DNA from: Ascaphus truei
Lineage: Eukaryota > Chordata > Amphibia > Anura > Ascaphidae
NCBI GenBank assembly: GCA_036426205.1
Contig: CM071570.1
Coordinates: 141,786,563-141,850,562, forward strand
Reading direction: 5' to 3'
Length of the DNA: 64,000 nt
The notes below the pieces were generated by a model. That model had not been told where the DNA came from. It saw nothing but the letters and a program-made list of their open reading frames with translations, and ran no database searches. Of this stretch, positions 58,640 to 64,000 are shown one piece after another; the stretch's first letter is position 1, and each line of letters starts with the position of its first letter. A program made the translations under genes and the position numbers.

Positions 58640-59990
58640 AAATATTTGTGCCCCCCTTCTTCACTCCTCTATAAATCTCTTCCCCCTTTTTCTCTCTCTC
58701 TCCCCTTCTTCCTCTCACACTCACCCTTCCTCTCTCTCCCCCCTTCCTCTCTCACTCTTCTATAACTCTCTCCCCTTCTTCCTCTCTCACCCTCCCCCTT
58801 CCTTTCTCACTCTCTCCCCCCTTCCTCTCACGTTCCACTTCTCTTCCCCCTCATGTTTTTTTCCTCCTCTATAACTCTTCTCCCTTTTTCTCTCACTCTC
58901 TCCCCTTCTTCTGCTCACACTCCCCCTTCCTCTCTCACTCCTCGATAACTCTCTCCCCTTCTTCCTCTCTCACTCTCACCCCTTCCTTTCTCACTCTCTC
59001 CCCCATCCCTTCTCTCAACCTTCTTCCTCTCTCACTCATCCCCCTTCCCCCCATCACTCACCCCCTTCATCTCCCACTGTCCCCCTTCCTCTCACTCTCC
59101 CCTCTTCCTCTCACTTTCCCCCTTTCTCTTCCCCCCTCCTCTTATGTTTTCCTCCCCTCTTCTTTCTCCCCCTCCTCTCTCAGTCCAACTCCTCCACTCA
59201 ATTCTCCCCTCTCTAAATCCCCCAAATTTCTCACTTAATCCCCCCTCCCTTCTCACTCAATCCCCCTTCCTTCATCACATGCATCCCCCCTCCCTTACAC
59301 TCAATGCTCCCTCCATCATCACACTCAATCCCCTCATCCTCACACTCAATACCCTCACACTCAATCCCCTCCCTTCTCACACTCAATACCACTCCCTCCT
59401 CACACTCAATCCCCCTTGATTCCTCACACTTAATCCCCCTCCTCACACTTAATCCCCCTCCTGACACTCAATTCCCCATCTCTAACTCTCCCCCTTCCTC
59501 TCTCACTCCACTTCTTCCTCTTTCACTCTCCCCCTCTCTCTCTCTCTATATCCCCCTCTTTTAAGTTTTCCTCCCCTCTTCTCTCTCCCCCTCCTCTCTC
59601 TCAGACCCACTCCCTCTCACTTAATTCTCACCTCCTCTCACTCAATTCCCCCTACTTTCTCACTCAATCACTCCTTTCTGCTCACACTCAATCCCCCTCC
59701 CTCATCACACTCAATCCCTTAATAGTCACACTCAATCCTATCCCTACTCTCACTCAATACCCACACCCAATCCCCCTTCCTCCTCACACTCAATCCCCAC
59801 ACCCAATCCCCCTCCCTCCTCACACTCAATCCCCATCCGCCCTCTGCCTCTGAATAATCAATCTCCACTCCCTCCTCAAAATGCTGCCTTACACTCAATC
59901 CCCCTCCCTTCCTCACACTCAATCCCCCTCCTCACGCTCAATCCCCCTCCCCTCACACTCAATCCCCCTTTCCTTCACTCACACTCCTTG
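58640..59990 (+). repeat. 1.35-kb polypyrimidine satellite
   Basis: Two zones. 58640-59180 is CTCTCTCACTCTCCCCCTTC-type; 59190-59990 is mostly CACACTCAATCCCCCTCC iterations. Nearly all purines on the plus strand are A. Open frames on either strand here (Leu/Pro/Ser/Asn or Gly/Glu/Cys) are artefacts of the repeat. Confidence 0.95.
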
Positions 59991-60199
59991 CTTTATGGGC
60001 AATGTGGGGCGGGGGGAGGCCACAGGTTTCACATCGGTGGGAATCTGGAGCCACACAGGTGGATACAGAACTTGGGCCCGACTTCTGGGTTGGGAAAACT
60101 TCCAGCACCAATCGGGACATGAATACACCGGTAAGAGGAAGGGGGATTAGAGTGAGGACCCCGCAGAAAACAGAAGGCCCAACTTCCAGCGACGACTAA

Positions 60200-61800
60200 C
60201 CAAGCACCCCCCAGCATTGCAGTGCTTTGCGATAGTGTAGTTACACCTCTGCACACACAATATTAACCCTTGCAGGTGACATTAGCTCATGCTGATCAGC
60301 TTGCAGAAGCACATAAATGTTATTACAGTGAAAACAGTGGGAAATATAATTGGGAAAATTCTGTTCTGTTTGATTACTAGACAATAGATTTCTACTGTAC
60401 AACCTAATACTGGAATTGTGTAATAAGATACAGTATATTTGTAAATTTCCTGTATACATACTATATATTTAATATATTACAGCGAGTAAGGTCAAAGCAA
60501 TAATATAAAAAACTAAAAACAATATTGTCATCAAATATAATTTATGTCGTTGTAAAAATCAATTTACCCGTAGAAATCATTAAATGCAAAATTCATAAAT
60601 TAATGTTTTTGACACATTTTAAAATGCTGTACCTCTTTTAAGTCATACATTTCTTGCTGTGTTGAGTTATTCTCCCTTTAGCAGTGGTCATGGAGGATTA
60701 CTGGACTGTGTTTTGTTCTCAAGATTGGCATTTTATCACAGGAACAATCTGTCATAACACTCCTGATTTATCAGCCTGTCTATCTCACCTGTCGTTTGTA
60801 TATATTTTTCCATTTATTGTGAGTTACGTGTACAGATGTAGCCCTATTTATTTTCTCCATGAAACCTATTTGTCATTGCTCTGAATTGCTATATTTGCTT
60901 TTGCTGTTTCACGGTTTACTGCGATGACTGTTAGGTGAATAAAACCTGACTTGGCTGATTTTTTATTGCAATGTAAGAAACTGAATTGTATGCTTTTTTC
61001 CATCAAATGCTATAGATTATTTTGAAGCTAGAGAAAAATCCCCCGTTTGTGTTGTTCTATGTTTTATTCTGAGTATTTTGTACTCTGACTTTTATTATCA
61101 GACTGCACTTTCTTTCTAGCAGTACTAGTATCAAGCTCTGCAGTACACAACCTACGATTCAGCATCCTGCCAAAGTCAATACAAGTACATCTGAATACCT
61201 GTGTAAACAAAAATAGTAATTCCAATGTACTTCAGACAAGGGGATTATTTTCTCAGCTCTAATCAGAATGAAAAGGGAAAAGTAAAATAGTTCAAACAAA
61301 TGGGAGTCATAAACCGCTTTTGTATTTGAGAGCCACTGGAAGTTGTTCAATGAGAATGTGTTCTAATCCACAACATTATATTATAGCTGGTTCCAGAGAG
61401 AACTCACATGGAGACCAACTCTGAGAGCTTTCCACAGAGTGTTCATTCTCTGCCTTGTGTGGTGCAGTGGCACCCGCAGGGATGCCAATAAACCCAACAA
61501 AGAATACAAATGAAGTCTCTTAGTAAGCCTGACAGTGAACACATCCCACACTGGGAATGAAAAGCTTTAGCTGTTACCCATACTACAGTATTCTCTACGG
61601 CTGTTTGGGACTGCAAAGGAAACCATAACATGCCTGAAAATACATTCTGAGAGACTTGTTTCCAAATTAATGATATAGGATATAATTCAGCTCAACTGAC
61701 ATATTTTTGCTCAAATACTTACTTACTTACATTTTAACTTGAAAATGGATAACTCAATAATTGTATTTATGTACTAACTGGGTAGGAATTCTTGCAACCA
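60200..61800. other. Quiet sequence, no gene recognised
   Basis: AT-rich, without tandem repeats or TIRs that I can see. Isolated short frames lack coding signals. Confidence 0.4.
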
Positions 61801-61840
61801 GCTGACAAGAAAAGGAACTTATATATATATATATATATAT

Positions 61841-62076
61841 GTTATGGTGGGTAAAAAAAGTGACAAAAACCCTCCACAGCAAAGCATATAGCAAATGGAA
61901 ATATTACTGTATGCTCATTTGCATGTCTTAGGCAGGTCTGCAACCCCGCCTTTCACCATTATCACCCAGCACACAGCACTTCCACTGCAGCAAGGGATTC
62001 TGGGAAATGACAATATTTCCATTTGCTATATGCTTTGCTGTGGAGGGTTTTTGTCACTTTTTTTACCCACCATAAC
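61841..62076. mobile_element. MITE with ~65-bp nearly perfect TIRs, carries octamer
   Basis: GTTATGGTGGGTAAAAAAAG at 61841 is exactly inverted at 62076, and the match continues through TGACAAAAACCCTCCACAGC to GGAAATATT (about 65 bp). The interior contains CTCATTTGCATGTC, GCGGGGTTGCAG-type and CCCAGAATCCC sequence shared with copies at 13980 and 63690. The left flank is (TA)n, which may hide the target duplication; the right flank starts TTAACTAA. Non-coding. Confidence 0.88.
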
Positions 62077-62159
62077 TTAACTAAGTATGGTAAAACCTAT
62101 CATTGCTTCATTTTTGCATAGCCAGTATAACCAACCCCACACTGATGAGGCCAATTTGT

Positions 62160-63680
62160 AAGGAATCGGGAAAATCGCCCCCTGCGGTGTGTTCCCTCCT
62201 TACTTGCTGCATCTCAGTTCCCGCTCTCCTTATAGAGCATGCACGCACCCGCGGTTCCCCTACTCATACCACGGAGCCTGGCCACACCCGGTCGCGTTGC
62301 GCATTCTCTCTTGCATGGCGCGTACACGGGACGGCGTGCACCGCCCTCCAGCTGCGAGTCACGTTTCGCCCCCTTGTGGCATATTCTCTTCTGTCAAGAT
62401 TCTCTGATGTCTCTCTGTATGGCGTGCGCCACCCCCTAGCTGCGAGTCAAGTTTCTCTGTTGATTCTCTGTGTGGTGGGCGCCGCCCTCTAGCTGCGAGT
62501 CTAGCTTCATATGCATCTCTGCCCCCTAGTCTGTTGGATCGCTCGGAGTTCGATCCTGAAGAGGGGTGTACTGTGATGATGTGCAGAACACGCCCCCTGC
62601 GGCGTGTTCCTTTCTTACTGTTTAACTTCTGATCGCCGCCCTCTAGCTGCGAGTCAAGATCATGTGTCTTTAAGTATTCTGAAGCAAGCGTCACCATCTT
62701 GCTTTCTGGCATTTCCTAACCTCTTCCTCCTGACAGGAAGTAAGCCTCACTCTGACTCACATTGCTATCAAGTCAGTTGCTACCTGCCCTGGTTCCTGCA
62801 AGTACTATCATTGCATGCTGTTCCAGCCTGGACCTCCTTGGAACCTTTACTCTTCTCCTTTTGGATTCTGGAAGACTGGGACAGTCACTCATTTACTACT
62901 GAGGTTAGTTTACCGTGCGGGTAGTGTAGGACCTGCTGATTAGGGTTTACATTGACGTGGTAGCAGGCTTACAATACTTTGGCCAAAGCATTCAACTAAA
63001 GAACCCTTACTTTGAACTTAGTATTTGCTGTACTCTTCTGTTACTGGCACTATGCCTTTATGGCGGTTGGACGTCCTCCAAGAAGCAATTCTATTGTTAC
63101 CTTGTGCTCTGGACTCTACCTCCCCGGCTCCTCCCTAGTTCTCGTTATTAGTTCCTGAGTATCCGGAGGCCTGCTGCTACTCTCCATGCAGAGGCCTGTC
63201 TTCCCGTGTTCCCAGAGGCCTGCTGTTACTCTCCACACAGAGGCCTGAGTTCCTGTGTTACCATGTTTCCTGAGACCTGCTGCTACTCTCCACGCAGTGC
63301 TGCTTCTCCCAACGCTTGGCCTGTGTTCCTGAGTTCCTAAGGTCTGCTGCTACTCTCCATGCAGAAGCCTGTTCCAGACTCCTGGAAAAGCATTGGCTTT
63401 TCCCCGCGTTGGTGCCTGAGAACACGCGCATCCCCGCTCTGCTGCCGAGCATGCGCGCACATGCAGCTGGGCCAGTCATGTCCCTGAGCTTGGCTCCGCA
63501 CCTCTGGACGTGTCACGCATTCTCCTGTGCACGGCGCGGTCACGTGACTACGTGCGCCGATCCCCAGCTGCGCGGCAACTCACTCCCATTCTTGTCTCCT
63601 GCGGATTCCCCACCTCGCTTACGGGTCCCTTCCCTTTCCCTCGGCTTGTGTGTAGGAGCACAACCGTAACACCATTAAGG
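62160..63680 (+). repeat. GC-rich LTR-like repeat with internal tandem modules
   Basis: The block CGCCCCCTGCGGTGTGTTCC (62174) recurs at 62590. A CCCTCTAGCTGCGAGTCA-type module recurs at about 62343, 62431, 62480 and 62638. The right end CACAACCGTAACA near 63670 resembles an LTR 3' end (CA), but no pol-like sequence accompanies it. Interpreted as a solo LTR or LTR-like repeat; class unproven. Confidence 0.4.
63165..63375 (+). repeat. Minisatellite (CCTGCTGCTACTCTCCA.GCAGAGG), 3-4 units
   Basis: CCTGCTGCTACTCTCCATGC and variants start at about 63170, 63220, 63277 and 63343, each followed by CAGAGGCCTG or a variant and GTTCC-rich spacer. Confidence 0.85.
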
Positions 63681-63689
63681 TCAAAACGG

Positions 63690-63867
63690 TTGTCTGTGGG
63701 TGGGTTTATTGGCGATGCATCTTAACCATGGCTGTGCTCAAAGCTGTGACCATGCAGCAAGCTTAAGCCTATAGGGAAACATGTTAATGGTTTTGAAGCA
63801 AAAGGTGGCACTGTGTGCTCATTTGCATGTCACTTCCCAGAATCCCTTGCTGCAGTGGAAGTGCTGT
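63690..63867 (+). mobile_element. Octamer-carrying MITE family, copy 3 (truncated)
   Basis: Matches 13980-14180 along GGTTTATTGGCGATGCAT, GGCTGTGCTCAAAGCTGTG, AAGCAAAAGGTGGCACTG, CTCATTTGCATGTCA and GCTGCAGTGGAAGTGCTGT. It stops abruptly at the LINE fragment at 63868. Confidence 0.75.
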
Positions 63868-64000
63868 CTGCTGATCTCCCCTTCTCCTCTACCACCTGCC
63901 CTCTTGACCCCATTCCCTCCCATCTCCTAAAACCTCTTACTCCTACTATAATCCCTATGCTCACACACATTTTTAACTCCTCCCTCTACTCTGGTACCTT
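63868..64000 (+). pseudogene. LINE reverse-transcriptase domain fragment, runs off window
   Basis: An uninterrupted frame reads TTCPLDPIPSHLLKPL, then PTIIPMLTHIFNSSLYSGT, ending at the window edge. This is the conserved N-terminal RT block of CR1/L2/Rex-type LINEs (LDPIPT.LLK....L...I..I.N.SL.SG.FP). No stop is seen in the visible 44 codons, so more of the ORF may follow. It directly abuts the truncated MITE copy. Confidence 0.8.

Noticed and set aside
59144..59564. Plus-strand Leu/Ser/Pro-rich frames and minus-strand Gly/Glu/Cys frames
   Set aside because: Pure by-products of the CACTCAATCCCC satellite.

Overview
This is an AT-rich vertebrate nuclear window made almost entirely of non-coding and repetitive DNA. 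The repeats fit an amphibian, most likely a frog: many short inverted-repeat DNA transposons (hAT, piggyBac, PIF/Harbinger and Tigger-like), a Harbinger-type Myb/SANT gene, a Helitron-like element loaded with minisatellites, Ty3/Gypsy and LINE remnants, and hammerhead-like hairpins inside dispersed repeats. The class assignment comes from repeat style, not from a host gene. No intact host protein-coding gene, rRNA, canonical tRNA or CRISPR array was found. One assembly gap (Ns) lies at 8300-8405. Repeat copies differ from each other by many 1-base insertions and deletions, which suggests either old decay or unpolished long-read sequence.

Layout. 1-4.6 kb: nothing recognised. 4.7-8.2 kb: a SINE-like block, a minisatellite, and an old LINE-like repeat split by a GC-rich insertion. 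8.3-12.5 kb: the gap, a 470-bp direct duplication, AT microsatellites, and a 1-kb near-perfect palindrome with hammerhead-like folds. 12.6-19 kb: a LINE tail, a MITE carrying an octamer motif, a possible promoter/first exon at about 14.5-14.8 kb, a piggyBac-type MITE, and otherwise quiet sequence. 19-23 kb: a TIR MITE, the Helitron-like element, a hAT MITE with an exact 8-bp target duplication, and a second TIR MITE. 24.1-26.9 kb (minus strand): a decayed multi-exon Myb/SANT gene of the kind that accompanies Harbinger transposases. 27-29.9 kb: pyrimidine-rich tracts and GC-rich sequence.

30.1-47.2 kb is the most structured part. Two arms of about 5.1 kb face each other around an LTR retrotransposon with about 810-bp LTRs and a 3.75-kb interior in which no reverse transcriptase is visible. 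A second partial copy of the interior follows. The whole arrangement reduces to one minus-strand LTR element, one tandem duplication of about 7.5 kb, and one inversion whose two breakpoints both lie at LTR ends. It is either a real rearrangement or an assembly error.

47.2-53.8 kb: a GC-rich repeat, a TIR MITE, quiet sequence and a Tigger-like MITE. 53.85-57.8 kb: a broken Ty3/Gypsy gag-pol interrupted by a 1.7-kb inverted-repeat element and microsatellites. 58.6-60 kb: a long polypyrimidine satellite. 61.8-64 kb: a perfect-TIR MITE, a GC-rich LTR-like repeat with internal tandem modules, another octamer-MITE copy, and the start of a LINE reverse transcriptase domain that runs off the window.
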